Notes: generated from the letters alone by a model not told the origin. 64,000 bases of DNA from Plantago elongata (GCA_036897095.1 JAYMSP010000011.1:1-64000); one strand, 5' to 3'. Positions 37,501 to 51,313 are shown, counted from the stretch's first letter. Numbers and translations are program-made.

Positions 37501-40500
37501 TTCCTCATGCTGCTCCGTAAAGAGGAACATTGCATACCTGAAATCGAATAGCAAATGAGGACGGTATAACTTGTAAACAATGCCGAGTTCAGAAATGATG
37601 AATCGGTACAATTGAAAAGAAAGAGGTTATGAAATAGCATGTTGTGGTAGCCAAATTTGAGTGCATGCAACAGGTAGAAGCCCACTGCACTCCAACAAAA
37701 ACTGATAACATTGATGCCCTCTTTAAAATTTATAGGTTAATTATTTCTGGACAATCAATGTTTTCCTTTTTACAGTTTTTTATTAGATGCAATTGCACAA
37801 GAGGATCGATAGTAGCTCCCCACTTTCCCTCTTTACCCATTCAAACCCCAACCTAATGGCTGGAGGGGAGACCTCTTTACAAGCTGAGAAGCATTTCTTA
37901 AACAAAATAATACTTGAAGCTTAACAATGCAGCATAGAAACTCTGGAAATTAATCAATATTCAAATATATTAAATACCTACACACAATCTTTATAACTTC
38001 CAAATTTCCTTTTACTACATATGTAAAGCTTCCAGTACTTATCAGCATACAAGGGTTTAATATTTTATTAAAAGGGTTCTCTAGTGCAGCAGTTGAACAT
38101 AAATGCATTATAGAAATTTAATGTCCTAGTGCCCAGAATAAATTTCTTATGGAAAAGAAACATGAACAACGATGCAATACATAAAAGTAAGCACATATTA
38201 TGTCATGAATCATTGTAAAAAATGAATTTTCAAGCCCAAAGGTAGTTTTCTTCAACTCTCTCTCTCTCTTTTCCTTGAGCAAGACAAAATATGACAATTT
38301 TTTTAATAGACCACTGTGGAACTACCCAAAACTAACGTACAGACACCGTGCCTGCTATCTCCCCCTGGAAAATAAACACTGTCGACATTGATTGTTGCAA
38401 AGTCAAAAGGGGATTGTTATGTGGAAAAAGAAGTGGTGCTTTAGAATGACGAACATTAAAAAAGAAGCAATGTAAACGACAAAAGGAAAACATGAGAGTA
38501 AATACATTGGCCCTTGGGCTTTCTTACACATCAAAATACGAAAAGAACTTGCAATAAGGCCAACTATTGATCATCCATGCCCATAAACTTCAAAGATACT
38601 CTCCAAAATATAGAACAGAAAGTTTAAGTGAGATTACATGAGGCACCAGCTAAACAAAATAACCACTTACATATGAATAATGAAGTCACCAACTTTCATT
38701 ATCTTCTCGCGGAAATTATCCTTCATTTGGTCCGCAAGCAAGTATCTTAACACCAGCACCAAATGTGCACCAAAGCGCATCATCTGTGGGTCACCATGGG
38801 ACCTGACAGAATGTTGCATGTTCAGAAACTTATAGGCATGGGTTTCCAAAATAAAATATTGGAATTATTGTATTAAATGGATGAGTAATCTCGAGACAAT
38901 ATTATCAATACATGGGGAACATTTTGGCAAATAAATTAATTAAACTTATTTATAATAAAAGGCACAATAAAAGGAAAATCGATTTATATATGGAAAGAAA
39001 CCGAGTAAATAAATGAGAAAGGTAACTATTACCTGAATATATTTTCATCATTTTCTGCAGGTGATATCCATGACCATATGAGGTCAAGCAAATCCGGAAT
39101 GTCTCCTAACATAAGGTTTATCTGTATGTGATGCTTTTGTCAATAAAACTAATCATAACCTGAGTTGTGCTTTTACAAGATATATGACGACATTGTTGGA
39201 ATTTGGAAATTAACACATAATTCAACAGCAGAAATCCAAAATTCCAGCCATCATTACAGATAAACAACAAGATTGCTCGAAAAACAAATGTCAAAATCAC
39301 ATTTTCAACAATCACAAAGACTAAAAGTCTACAACAAAAGGATAGACTACATTCGCAAGCCAGCTCAAGCACAAAGATATGTGATCTCTCACATCATGAG
39401 AGAGGGGGGAACAGCTCTCCAAAAACTCCACTGTTGGGGCCTGGGAGTAATACAATATACTCCATGTACATAATTTGAAAGCCAATCATAAAAAAACTTT
39501 AGGTTGATAAAATGGCATTAGATGGCATACTTTGAATGAATCTACAAGTGTAAAATTCTTTCACTTCATGCCGTTTTTAAAATTAAAATGAATAAATAAA
39601 TATGCATTGGCCACAACACCTCTGGAATTCCTTAGTGATGTACAAGTTTATTGACATATAGATATAGCTATATCCCATTGTACATGCTACAAGTGATACT
39701 CAATGGCTGAATAAGGCCCTTAAGATAGATTTTTAGCATTTGTGATGGTTACCTCAATTTGTCTCTGCTGTTCCTTGCATGCCCGGGCAACAATTTCATG
39801 CACAGTGTCGCTACATTTATCCATATCCCAGGTTAAAAAAAAACAGAAAAAAAAAAAAAAAAAAAAAAATCATCAAATAGATGAACCTTGAATGAAGCTT
39901 CTGAAGCAGAGAAGAAAGGCTGTTTGGTTGCTGATTCAAGACTTGAAGCGGCCAACTATCTGGTCCACTAGTAGGTTGAGAGGTAAGAACACCCTGCTCG
40001 GGACTTCTCTCAAATGCATCTTCAAAATTCTTGAACTTATCCATTCCACCTGGTCGTAAACGAGCTATTTCAATATCAACTTGAACATCAAGCCATGATC
40101 TGGCCATTGCCCAGCACGCTGACTGAAAAATAAGATGAGTCACTATGTTTATTATACACATTTAGCACAGAAAACAATACATCAGGGGTAAAGAAGTGTT
40201 GAAACAGTGCAAAATCAGCTGAAAATAGAAGACAACTAAAATAGAACACAAAAAAATATTCTTACAGACAATATATCGTAACAGCATAACCCTAGAATGT
40301 CAAAGCTAGCCAAACTAAGTGTTTGCAATAAAATATCAGCGTGGCGGGTAGAGGATTGAAAAGTAACTTGTGCATAGGAACTTGATTGTACCGGGAGGGG
40401 GGGTCTTTGATATATGCTGTGTTGTACACAGTTCATTAAAAAAACACAAACAAACAAACAAACAAACAAACAAACAAACAGAGGATAAAGGAAGTTACCA

Positions 40501-43500
40501 AAAGATATGGGACTCTGACCCATAGATACTAAATAAATAAATAAAGATAAGCATACAGGAGAGTGAAGAAAAAAATAATAAAGAGAGAGAAACACCGGTC
40601 AGGAGAAAAAAAAAAGAGGAAATTAGAAAATGGAAGAGGCAGACAACTAGTGAGATTGAAAAGGAAGAAAGTTCAACGATTAAGGATTTATACAGACAGT
40701 AATTTTATGGCTCAATGTGTTACCTAAGAACCATGTAACATACATTCACGACCTCATGTCCCATACCATGTAACATTTTCAGATGATAAACTTCCTTTGT
40801 TCATAATATTCAACATGACTTGTTAAGATAAGAGACAAGACAAAGGTTTCCTGGAGGAAAGAAGCATGTGGGTAACACTAACCGTTGCAGTTGATCTGCC
40901 ATGACTTTATTATGGGTTAGTGCAGTCACCAAAATTAAATACGATGGCCTTGCATACACAACACATGAAAGGTTTCCTGGAGGAAAGAAGCACGTGGGAT
41001 ACACTAATCCTTGCACTTGATCTACTATGGGTTAATGCAGACCACCACAATTTATTTAAGAGGTATAAGTTTGACAGGTTATTGCACATGTACACTAAGA
41101 AGTTGTTGTACGCATACCTTTCATGTGTTGTCTATAGAAGGGCATCATATTTAACAGCTATAAGCTGACACTCTAAATTTTCAGATGGGCCAAAGAGCCG
41201 CACAATGATTTATCACAAAAGTCAAACTGTCAAACCACTCCAATGTGCATGCAGAAATACTTTTCACTTTATTAGTTTCAAGATATTGAATAATGTTCCA
41301 AGGTGGAAAGAAAGAAACACTACCTCCCAATCGGTACAAACTGGAAGAATGCGTTTCAAATTGCTGCATTGAGCTGCATAAACTGCTCTTTCATATTTCC
41401 CTCCATCTTGCTCAGCAATTTTCTTCAATTAAATGAGAAGCCAGTAAGATACAATAAGTTTGAAGAAACAGCATGAACATCCCCAGATAGTATTATCAAC
41501 TAATGATATTCTCAATTTCTCATATGGACTGACATATACAAAAAACTCAACAAAAATAGGATTTCTAAGCTAAGTGGATAAGACTTGAGGCTTGAATAAA
41601 GGAAGGGTGTTCATCCAAACAACTAACACTTAAATATTATGGGAAAGTGGGGATTAAAGAATGTAGATGAAGGAAAAACAAGAAAATAGAAGTTGCTAGA
41701 GGCTCAGGAGTCAAACAGACAAAAAGAATTAATAAATACAACCCAAAATACATACTTCAGATGCAACAAAGGAGGCCCATTTCCAAAGATGCCACTGGCG
41801 ACCCATTCCACTTTCCAATTCAATGGCTTGTAGAATCCTATTTTTTCCATTTCTCTCAAAGGCTTCAGGAGACGGGAATAAATTTGAACCACCAAAAGGA
41901 GACAGGCTAGCAGCCCTCCATGGCTGCATCAGAAAAGTTGAAATCCATGGATGAGGAATAGTTATTAATCACATATATAAAAAGTAACATCACCCATCAT
42001 GCACTTCTCAGAAGATCCACAAACCTGTCCAGCAGACCGACAAAGATCACACGCCTCTTCCAGTCTTCCAGCTCTCAACAGTACCCAAACATCTTCAAGA
42101 AGTGATTCATCTTGTTTCTGTATTGAAAAGATCAAAGCATCTCAATAATAAGTTTTGTGCGTGCATGCAACTCTGGGATTGACTTAAATAAATGCCATTT
42201 ATAACTTATTCTGCATGTTAGACTGGCTAAAAATAAATGAATACCATATGTAGCATGAGCAAAGAACCAAAAGAATTACAGCAACCACACACTGGACTAT
42301 TATTTTTGTAATTGCCCAGTAATCATAGAAGGAACATGCAATATCTGAAATATAATTTCACAAAGAATTTCTGAGTTCTGACAAAATCTAAAATAGAATT
42401 TCACATGGAATTTATGTAAGCTAAATATTTTATACGTATTTGTAAGTCTTAACTTGAAAGTGCATACTGCTATTGCAAATTCAGTATATGAAGTTTCATC
42501 TTCGAAGTTACCATGGTTCCATACATTTTATGAATACTAAGGAAATCTTTATTATGTAGTGATACACTGATACTAATTAATGTTAATGAACGTGGAGGAT
42601 CATTTGCAACGGGAACAATAAGGAACGTATACAGGGTATTAATTTATCCATAGTCTCTAAATACTCCCTCTGACCCCTGATTAGAACGTGCCATTTGAGA
42701 AAGTATGGGGATATTGTACAAGAGGGGTAAGTTTTTGTAGTAAATATGCATAATGTTGGGGTAATTGTTGGAAAAGGAATTAATAAAGTATGGTGAAATT
42801 GTGAATATGTGTATTTTAAGAGATGATGATATTTAATATTTTCATGAATGGAATTTTAAATGAAACATTCCAATGCAATAATCAAAGTGGCACTTTATAA
42901 ATGTGGCGGAGGATTGATTAAAATGGTGGATGAAGGGAGCCCAATAAGAACTTTTAAGAATACATAAACAAATCGGGATGTGAGGAACAGGTAATTTCAG
43001 GCAAACAAAAAAGTACATAAGAAAATTTATGCAGCCATTATTTAGAAAGTGAGGCATGTGATAGAAGTTCTCATCCTGAGTACTTTGTCATCAGGCAATT
43101 GCTGAGCATGTTCCCGTGTCGGAGCATCAAAATCCAAGTGCTGAACTGTATTTTGATTTGGCATGCCAGTTCTCAAATGGCGTTGAGTATGACGCCAAAT
43201 TCCAGAGCTTGGAAGGTAAGTGCCCACATGAGACCCTCTAACCTGCAGAAGACAAGGAAGTTTCACTACAATTAGACAGCATGAAATCCTAGTCAAGTGA
43301 AACATCAGAGAGGACTCTATATACTATAGAGATGTCATAACTTCGTAATGGTAAGCAGGGAGTACCGGAGTACAACTATATCATTGCAACCTGTGGCAAC
43401 ATACAAGCAGTGATACAGGAGAATGCTAATGATCGTGTGAAATCAGACCTGCTGCAGCCCAACTAGGAAATAAATACATGCAGTTTTTTCACATCTACTT

Positions 43501-46500
43501 TTGCAATCTAAGAACTTAATGCACAGAAAAATAGTTATGAAGTAGAAAAAGTGTCATCTGGTAGCAATAATTAAACCAAAGAAAAGTCTTAATGACAATT
43601 CAATTTATAAGAAAGTGGAACTACCAGAGAATTGTAATACTTAATTGAAACCAAGAAACATGCGCACTCGGTTACCTTACTCTCCAAATCCAGGGCTTTC
43701 GAAGCCAATCCTTCAAGCCATTCAACAATCCTGAGGCATAACTGTGCTGTATGATTTACTGTGACAAATTGACAGGCCTCCAAGTGTGAAGTCGAGGGGA
43801 ACTGTCGTTAATAGTACCGCGAGTCAAAAACTTGAGTAAAAAGAAAGATAGTAGAAGAGAAAATGTATTAAAGACCTAGGAATTAAATATCCATTAACAA
43901 AGATACAAATCAAACCCAATGACATAGCACATTACGTGTAGAAACACCAATAATTCATTACAGAAAGATATTCACCAGGATACTATTTTCAGGAAGTTCT
44001 TCATTTCCTGCAAGAAATTACAAGTAGCGACAGCTCAAACTCAAATTCAGCGAAGAGTTATAAATAGCCAAGAACATGGAGACATAAAAACCTAAGAAAA
44101 ACACATTACCCTTGCCATATAGGTACCACAGCAGGGACCAGGACGCAGCTTCATCAAGCAATAGACGAGCCTTCTGCTTCATCAATGTATCCTCAATGGT
44201 TCTGTACCTTTCGTTGGTGCCAAATCTGCAGCAAAATCATAAATAGTGGGAAACCAATATATTGCCCACAGCTGATTTATAGTCTGAAAATCATTGTGGA
44301 AGTGTGTATCTAACTGAACGCAGCATTAACTTCAGATGCATGCCTAAGCATATGTACAATTTATTTAGTTATAGATGCTTTATAGAAATAAGTAATTGAA
44401 CTCCATGAGCCTGAACGTAAAAGTTGAAACCATTGACTAAGCCGGTTATCTAGTTAGTGGCCTGTTTGTGGAAGACTTTGAAAACTGATTATAGCAAGTT
44501 GTAGCATACTCGCCAGGAGAGTTATTTGCAGATCATGATTCTGGTAATCTCCAGCCAAAAAAGATACTTTTGAAAAAAAGCAACAAAAGTGTGAAACCTG
44601 ACCAACAAATAAAAATGTGTGCATTTTAAATCAAGGAGTCATAATTATAATGGTATGTTATTTGCCTCTTCTAAATAGTTCAGCGCATTATGAACTTAAA
44701 GAAATTAATCAGAGAGCTACCAGACTAAATGAATGAAACTATGAATGATATACAAAAAAAAAAAAACTTTTAACTTCCATATGTGGATAACATGCATCTG
44801 CATGACTCCTCAAGGCAGAAGCTATAAAGCAATGGATTGAAATAGTACCTTATTGACTCTGAAACATCGCGACATGAACTCTCAAAACGTAGTATCAGGT
44901 CCGGGATAGGCATTAACCCTGCAATACACAAACACTTGGTGGTAGTCAATCTCTTAATTGTACAGGGTTGGAAACAGTTCCATGAGCTTTTCATCAAATA
45001 AAAGGCAGTTCCATTAGCAACAGATTCAAGATTAAATTGATCAGCACATTCTTTTACAACAGAGATACAGACATGATTCAATGGTCCAGAAAAGGACAAA
45101 TTTTGGTATCATCAGCCCACAGGCCAACTACGTATAGATCTTTGCTCAATGTTTTTCAAATTTACCATATTTTAATCCAAAACAATCACTTTTTACGGTA
45201 TGCATATACATTTTCAGGTCAGCAGACACTCTATTTCGAAACATAAAAGGTCAGGACTCTGAAATTTTATATAGTGATACAGCCTTTAGCTCTCACTCAG
45301 CTAAATAGAACTTGTCATTTTCGGAGCAGGTGACAAAAATAAAACTGTGGAATATATGGGTACTTGGGTTCAAGGGCTTAATATTGATATTACAAGCGCA
45401 TCATTGCGTCATTGCATGCTACGTAAATAAGATTTAGAGACCATACCAATTCAAAAAGATTCAGTAACCATTTATCATCCAAAAGAAGCATCGAACACCT
45501 ACTGCTTTCTCTCTTGAAAGGTTCATGGTTAGCTATCCTTGTAGACATCATGAAATTTTGAAATCATGACAAAATATGTTTCAGACAATGAGAAGGTTTT
45601 ATCCTGTTATTGTAGGTAACTTTTGATATGTGTACTCTGAATAAGGTCTTGATTAACATTTGACAAACCCCAGACCCCTTATATCTGTTGTTCAATATGT
45701 ATATGAATAGATCTAGATAATTACGAATATGAGTTTTATGCAAGTACCTTGAAGAGCAGAATCCAGTAGAGAAGCAAAGAAAGATATGGTATTGTCCACG
45801 CTATCTACTCTATCATGCTCTTCTTTCTTGCACACCCTCAATGATTCACTTCCCTTCCTTCGCAGTACATCACCACCAATATCATCCCCGAATCCTCCAT
45901 AACTATCTACTGACGCTCTCCTCTTAGATGCAGATTCATAAGGCATGGCCCCAAGATCCACTTCATACTCTATTTCATTTTTTATATTTTCAAGAAAAAG
46001 TGCTGCATTACTAAACATCGGTGCTGAATTATCATGATGGGGAGACAAACTTGCACCTTGAGGTCTTTTCCTGTACATTTGAATCATGCATTATTAATAT
46101 TTATTACCCAGATAAAACCCCCCAAACAACGGAGCAAACTTGCTGGCCCAGTACAATTAAAACTAAAATTCACTCGTTCAAGTGACTGTTACTATCCAAG
46201 TGATAACCATGCTGAGCCCTACGTTTTGGGACAAATGCAACTGCTCATGTTTACAAATTGAATTAAATTAATACTCCTGAGTTCTTCAAGACAAGAAAAA
46301 TCAACGAAATATGAAATGAGAGAAGGCAAATGATCCAATTCAGGAACTAAAATTCACTCATTCAAGTGACTGTTACTATCCAAGTGATAACTATGCACTA
46401 CATTTTTTGGGACAAATGCTACTGCTCATGTCTACAAATTGAATTAAAATTAATACTCCTGAGTTCTTCCAGACAACGAAATCAACGAAAAATGAAATGA

Positions 46501-49459
46501 GAAAAAGCAAATGATCCAATTCATGAACTAAAATTCACTCATTCAAGTGACTGTTACTATCGACCTCGGGTATAGTATACTGCTAAATACCCTACTAACA
46601 ATACTGTTTGAGCGAATGACATGACGCCACCTGTCATCTTAGGTAAAGTAGTGTTTGATTATAGCTTTCTTCTCCAAGTGCAGGAGCCAGAAGCTTCATA
46701 TGAAATCAAGCGAAACCAGAAGACTAATGTAAGAGATTAAGTAATCTTCTTCACTATGTATGCCAATTTCATCATTAATTCAATTTCTAAATCTTAAGAG
46801 AAAAAATTCATTTATCAATTTCTATCAGTTCCGTTTCTGAATTTTGAGGGGGAATTACATTCATGTGGCTAAACAAAATACATCCTATTTCTACAGTTCA
46901 ACTCTTCTGCTATGAGAAACTCTCATAAATCTACCTGTTATTATAATGTTTCTGAAACTGAGATATTCAGAGAGTTAATGAAAAATGATGTTAGAGATGC
47001 ATCGGCGGTTGTAGATACTGGGTATGAATTGATGGATACAGTCATGTAATTGTTCATAAGAAGACGAAAGTTCTGCTGCTCACAAACTGTAAATTAAGAA
47101 TAGGGAATTTAGAGGAGCACTTGAGAAAAGGAATCAAACAGCAACCAACCAAAAGACAGGTGGCAGCTCATCATTTGGTCGAACAGTTTGAATAGGAGTA
47201 TTTAACAGTAGACCTGAAGCCGTTACTATCCAAGTGATAAATATGCTGAGCGCTACATTTTTGGACCAAATGCAACTGCTTATGTCTACATATTGAGTTA
47301 AAATTGATACTCCTGAGTTCTTCCAGACAACTAAAATCAAGGAAAAATGAAATGAGAAAAAGCAAATGATCCAATTCAGAAACTAAAACTCACTCATTCA
47401 AGTAACTGTTATTATCCAAGTGTTGACTATGCTGAGCCCTACATTTTTGGGACAAATGCAACTGCTTGTGTCTACCAATCGAGTTAGAATTAATATTCCT
47501 GAGTTCTTCTAGACAACGAAAATCAACGTAAAATGAAATGAGAAAGCAAATGATCCAATTCAGGAACAAAATTCACCGATTCAAGTAACTGTTACTCTAT
47601 CCAAGTAATGACTATGCTGAGCCCTACATTTTTGGGACAAAAACTGCTTATGTCGACAAATTGAATTAAAAATTAATACTCCTGGGTTCTTCCAGACAAC
47701 GAAAAATGAAATGAGAAAAGGCGAATGATCCAATTCATGAACTAAAATTCAATCATTCAAGTGACTGTTACTATCCAAGTGAAAACTATGCTGATTGCTG
47801 AGCCCTACATTTTTGGGACAAATGCAACTGCTTATGTCTACAAATATTCTGAGTTCTTCCAGACATCGAAAATCAACGAAAAATAAAATGAGAAAAAGCA
47901 AATGATCCAATTCGGAAACTAAAATTCACTCATTCAAGTGACTGTGACTCTATCCAAGTGATAACTATGCTAAGCCCTATATTTTGGGACAAATGCAACT
48001 GCTTATGTCTACAAATTGAATTAGAATAACACTCCTGAGTTCTTCCAGACAACAAATATCAACAAAAAATGAAATGAGAAAAAGCAAATGATACAATTCC
48101 TGAACAAAAATTCACCCATTCAAGTAACTGTTACTCTATCCACGTGATAACTATGCTGAGCCCTACATTTTTGGGAAAATGCAAATGCTTATGTCTACAA
48201 CTTGAGTTAAAATTTAAATACTCCAGAGTTCTTCCAGGCAACGGAAATCAACAAAAAATGAAATGAGAGAAAGCAAATGATCCAATTCAGGAACAAAAAT
48301 TCACTCATTCAAGTGACTGTTACTATCCAAGTGATAACTATGCTGAGCCCTACATTTTTGGGACAAATGCAACTGCTTATGTCTGCAAATTAAGTTATGA
48401 TTAATACTCCTGAGTTCTTCCATGCAACGAAAAATGAAATGAGAAAAAGCAATTGATCCAATTCAGGAACAAAAATTCACTCATTCAAGAGACTGTTACT
48501 ATCCAAGTGATAACTATGTTGAGCCCTTCATTTTTGGGACAAATACAACTGCTTATGTCTACAAATTGAATTAGAATAACACTCCTGAGTTCTTCCAAAC
48601 AACGAAAATCAACGAAAAATCAAATGATCCAAACCATAAACTAAAATTCACTCATTCAAGTGATTGTTACTATCCAAGTGAGATTTATGCTAAGCCCTAC
48701 ATATTGGGACAAATGCAACTGCTTATGTCTACAAACTGAATTACAATTAAACTCCTGAGTTCAACGAAAATCAACAAAAAATGAAATGATCCAAATCATA
48801 AACTAAAATTCACTCATTCAAGTAACTGTTACTATCCAAGTGATAACTATGCTGAGCCCTACATTTGACAGGTAGAAGCAACTGCTTATGTCTACAAATT
48901 GAGTTAATTTGATACTACTGTGTTCTTCTAGAAAACGAAAAATCAACGAAAACTGAAATGAGAAAAGGCAAATGATCCAATTCAGAAACTAAAATTCACT
49001 CATTCAAGTAACTGTTACTATCCAAGTGATAACTACGCTGAGCCCTACGTTTTTGGGACAAATGCAACTGCTCATGTTTACAAATTGAATTAAATTAATA
49101 CTACTGAGTTCTTCTAGACAACGAAAATCAACGAAAAATGAAATGAGCGAAAAAAATGATCCAATTCAGGAACTAAAACTCACTCATTCAAGTAACTGTT
49201 ACTATCCAAGTGTTAACTATGCTGAGCCCTACATTTTAGGGACAAATGCAACTGCTCATGCCTACAAATTGAGTTAAAATTAATACTCCCGAGTTCTTCG
49301 AGACAACGAAAATTTACGAAATCCAACCGGCTTTTCAGCTACATTGATATAAATTGAAGAAGTGAAGAAGTCATACCCATATCGACGGAATCGCTCTCTG
49401 CTACTGAGGTCTTGAGGGTCGAAAAAGCTTGGAGAAGCGTCGTCCATGTCTATCTCCAT
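31517..49459 (-). CDS. NUP107: Nucleoporin NUP107 (outer-ring Nup107-160 / Y-complex scaffold)
   Basis: Structural nucleoporin of the Y-complex of the nuclear pore (Nup84/Nup107 family), needed for pore assembly and mRNA export. I resolved 24 exons: 49377-49459, 45748-46070, 44849-44918, 44110-44225, 43976-44007, 43676-43801, 43084-43242, 42025-42117, 41756-41923, 41324-41422, 39887-40122, 39753-39810, 39033-39121, 38671-38802, 37415-37537, 37024-37122, 36754-36942, 34856-35015, 34614-34770, 34277-34479, 33464-33605, 33064-33224, 32826-32942, 31517-31585. Phases close over 3204 nt: 1067 residues, near the roughly 1,080 of Arabidopsis. Landmarks: MEIDMDDASPSFFDPQDL, LLLDEAASWSLLWYLYGK, EACQFVTVNHTAQLCLRIVE, LDFDAPTREHAQQLPDDK, LPVCTDWESACWAMA, FTEQHEELVGIYASQLAHHR, VAEQHRLQSLQKAMVIQWLC, HATAMLCLPSGECL, ATYIVRGLSRRCC and C-terminal ELLLFERDYSLYQMDLEDV. 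The intron after exon 21 seems to use a GC donor; intron 1 holds a satellite-like array. The gene looks intact. Confidence 0.95.
31800..32480. repeat. Degenerate tandem duplication (about 310-350 bp) in the last NUP107 intron
   Basis: CAAAATGTGTCAGC at 31824 and 32135, 'tgacaccttcagt' at about 32008 and 32371, and GGCATAACTCA ending at 32100 and 32450 mark two diverged copies. Non-coding. Confidence 0.7.
33462..33463 (-). other. Probable GC donor of a GC-AG intron in NUP107
   Basis: After ..GCTGCTGGCTTCAAAG on the minus strand the next bases are GCATGC. The following exon starts after TTTCAG at 33224 with GGGAGCTTTCACG. Joining them keeps phase 1 and gives AAGFKGELSRFQAGVT, the expected family sequence. 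The nearest GT (in CTTGTAGC, about 17 bases on) would put the next exon out of frame. Confidence 0.7.
40442..40481. repeat. (CAAA)n microsatellite in a NUP107 intron
   Basis: About nine uninterrupted CAAA units. Adjacent reading frames are artefacts of it. Confidence 0.95.
40845..41065. repeat. Tandem duplication, period 126 bp, in a NUP107 intron
   Basis: GGTTTCCTGGAGGAAAGAAG at 40845 and 40971, both followed by CA-GTGGG, ACACTAA-C-TTGCA and TTGATCT. The copies have diverged by small indels. Confidence 0.85.
46150..49325. repeat. Satellite-like array of about 14 units, ~180 bp each, in NUP107 intron 1
   Basis: The anchor CACTCATTCAAG (with variants) occurs at 46171, 46355, 46536, 47391, 47575, 47751, 47928, 48113, 48302, 48479, 48649, 48811, 48999 and 49181. 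Spacings are 162-189 bp except where an insertion splits one unit. Every unit repeats the same order: TGTTACTATCCAAGTGATAA, TATGCTGAGCCCTACATTTT, GGGACAAATGCAACTGCTTA, ACTCCTGAGTTCTTCCAGAC, GAAATGAGAAAAAGCAAATG. The units have diverged by a few to perhaps 15 percent and by small indels. The array fills nearly the whole 3.3-kb intron and stops about 50 bp short of the exon 1 donor. Confidence 0.95.
46561..47221. mobile_element. TIR DNA element (MULE- or hAT-like) inserted in the NUP107 satellite array
   Basis: The satellite unit beginning at 46536 breaks at ..GTTACTAT (46553-46560) and resumes at 47222 with GTTACTATCC, so 8-9 bp are duplicated. The two ends of the intervening 661 bp are inverted copies over about 70 bp: left has TATACTGCTAAATACCCTAC and GACGCCACCTGTC; right, reverse-complemented, has TCTACTGTTAAATACTCCTA and GAGCTGCCACCTGTC. 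Long inverted repeats with a roughly 9-bp target duplication suggest a Mutator-like non-autonomous element. No transposase frame. Confidence 0.75.
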
Positions 49460-49499
49460 GTTGATTGCGAGCCTATTCTATGCTTGTTGATTCGATTCG

Positions 49500-50690
49500 A
49501 CGTTTCAGTTTTCTCTTCGGATTGTAGATTTTTGCTTAAACCCTAGAATTTGCAGGGCGGGAAGGGTTTTGCGATTTTATTTCATTGCGAGCTGACTGCT
49601 AAGTGAAAGAATGACCGGTAGTGTTGTGTGCATTTCATATATGTTCGAGTGGAGATTTCGACTCTATATAGAAAAAATAAAAAAAGCTAAAAATTATAAG
49701 GAGATGTAATAATTCTATTTACAGTTTTTTTTTAGTGGAAATTTCGATTTCGACGATAAATTAAAAAAAAAATTATAAGGAGATGCAATAATTTTATTTT
49801 CATTTTTTTTTTTTGGATGAGATAAATCTGAAATAACACTATTTATAAATAGAGTAATTAATTACCTTGTTTTATATCATATTCTAGTAATTTTAATTAA
49901 ATATAGAAAATGATATATAATATGTATATGTAGGTTGTTCATACGTCACTAGACTAATTAGACGATTTAAGGTAAATAAATCATGAAAAATGCTTGAATT
50001 TTGAATGTTTAATTAAAGTATTTAGTATGTTGAAAATTGAAATGAAAATAGTACCTTACTTGATAATTGGATAATATGAAGACTATACGAAAATTAATCT
50101 TTGTTAGACTTTCTTATTCCATGCTTACAAGCACTACATGTAAGGATAACCATTAAAAACTTCAAAAAATTAATAAATTTTTTTAATGAATAGTAGTGCT
50201 AGTAAATTAATATATATCCATCTAGAGATAAATAAATAGTAGTAGTACTAGTAAATTAGTGATAAATTAAGGTAATTAGCTAAATGAATTTAGTGGGAGT
50301 AACTAGAGCTGATAGAATTCTTGGACTGGGCGTTATTGGAACAGATTGTTTGGGCCGGATTCTATATTGAAACAAGTCTTTTATCCTTTCACTTTTGGGC
50401 TGAACCGTGTCAGTGACGTAGGTTGAATTCGGGTTTGATTATGCCATAGACCCTTTCAAAATTCGCATCACAACAAATAAACTTGGTCAATGTACTTTCA
50501 TTCTATTAAGAGATCCTTGAACACCAAACACTTTCTTATCTTTTTTATACTTCGAATAATATACTGTTATATTCGAAATTTACTTGATGCTATTCTGGAT
50601 GGGAGGTTGTGGAATGGAGGTGTTATCGGCAGTGGAAGAGCAGATCAGGTGAGTAATGGGAGTGGAGTTGAATAGTGCTACGAAGGCGGG
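49500..50690. other. Upstream region of NUP107, no other gene seen
   Basis: It includes the presumed NUP107 promoter and 5' leader (49460-49700), then AT-rich DNA. A short frame at 50490-50675 (+) has no motif. Confidence 0.5.
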
Positions 50691-50698
50691 GTAGTGGA

Positions 50699-51305
50699 CA
50701 GGGGCGGAGGCAGTATTTTTTTCCAGCCCGTGCTCGAACTCGACTTTAAATACTAGAAATGTAAGAATTATTTACTCGTTATACATTACTTCGTACAATT
50801 AATATTTTTAACCGTTCACATAATATAGATACATTACAAATCTAAAAAAAAACATATCTAGTAAATAATAATCAATATCAATTGTACACATAAATTGTAA
50901 ATTTACAATTAAAAGTATATTTTTCATTGTATTTTTATATGAAATTATACGTCAATTCTAGTGTATGAAGTTTTTCAATGAGGTAGTTTGTGTATATTTA
51001 ATAACATAGTTGGACTGATATTAATAATAAAAACATTAAATTATGCGAACGTTTATGTAGTAAGTAATTACTTTTAAAATTATGAAAAACAACGATGTTT
51101 CTTAACAAAACACCCTAAGTTATAATTGATAGACTTAAAGTGTGTAAGTCATTATTTAAATTTTATGCATCTTTTCTTTTTATCTTTATTGTAAGAGATA
51201 CTTAAATATTGAACAAAAATAAAAATTGAACATATATATACGCAAAATTTCCAGAAAATCATCCCCTATTTAGCACGGGTCAAGCAAAGGGTAGCTTCGC
51301 CCCTG
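50699..51305. mobile_element. hAT-superfamily MITE (607 bp)
   Basis: Terminal inverted repeats CAGGGGCGGAGGCAG (left) and CAGGGGCGAAGCTAC (right, reverse-complemented) match the common plant hAT terminus. Flanks GTAGTGGA (50691-50698) and TTAGTGGA (51306-51313) form an 8-bp target duplication with one mismatch. The interior is AT-rich and non-coding. Confidence 0.9.
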
Positions 51306-51313
51306 TTAGTGGA

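Noticed and set aside
46150-49325. Regularly spaced repeats resembling a CRISPR-like array
   Set aside because: The similarity extends through the whole unit rather than short repeats with unique spacers, units vary in length, and it lies in an intron of a plant gene.
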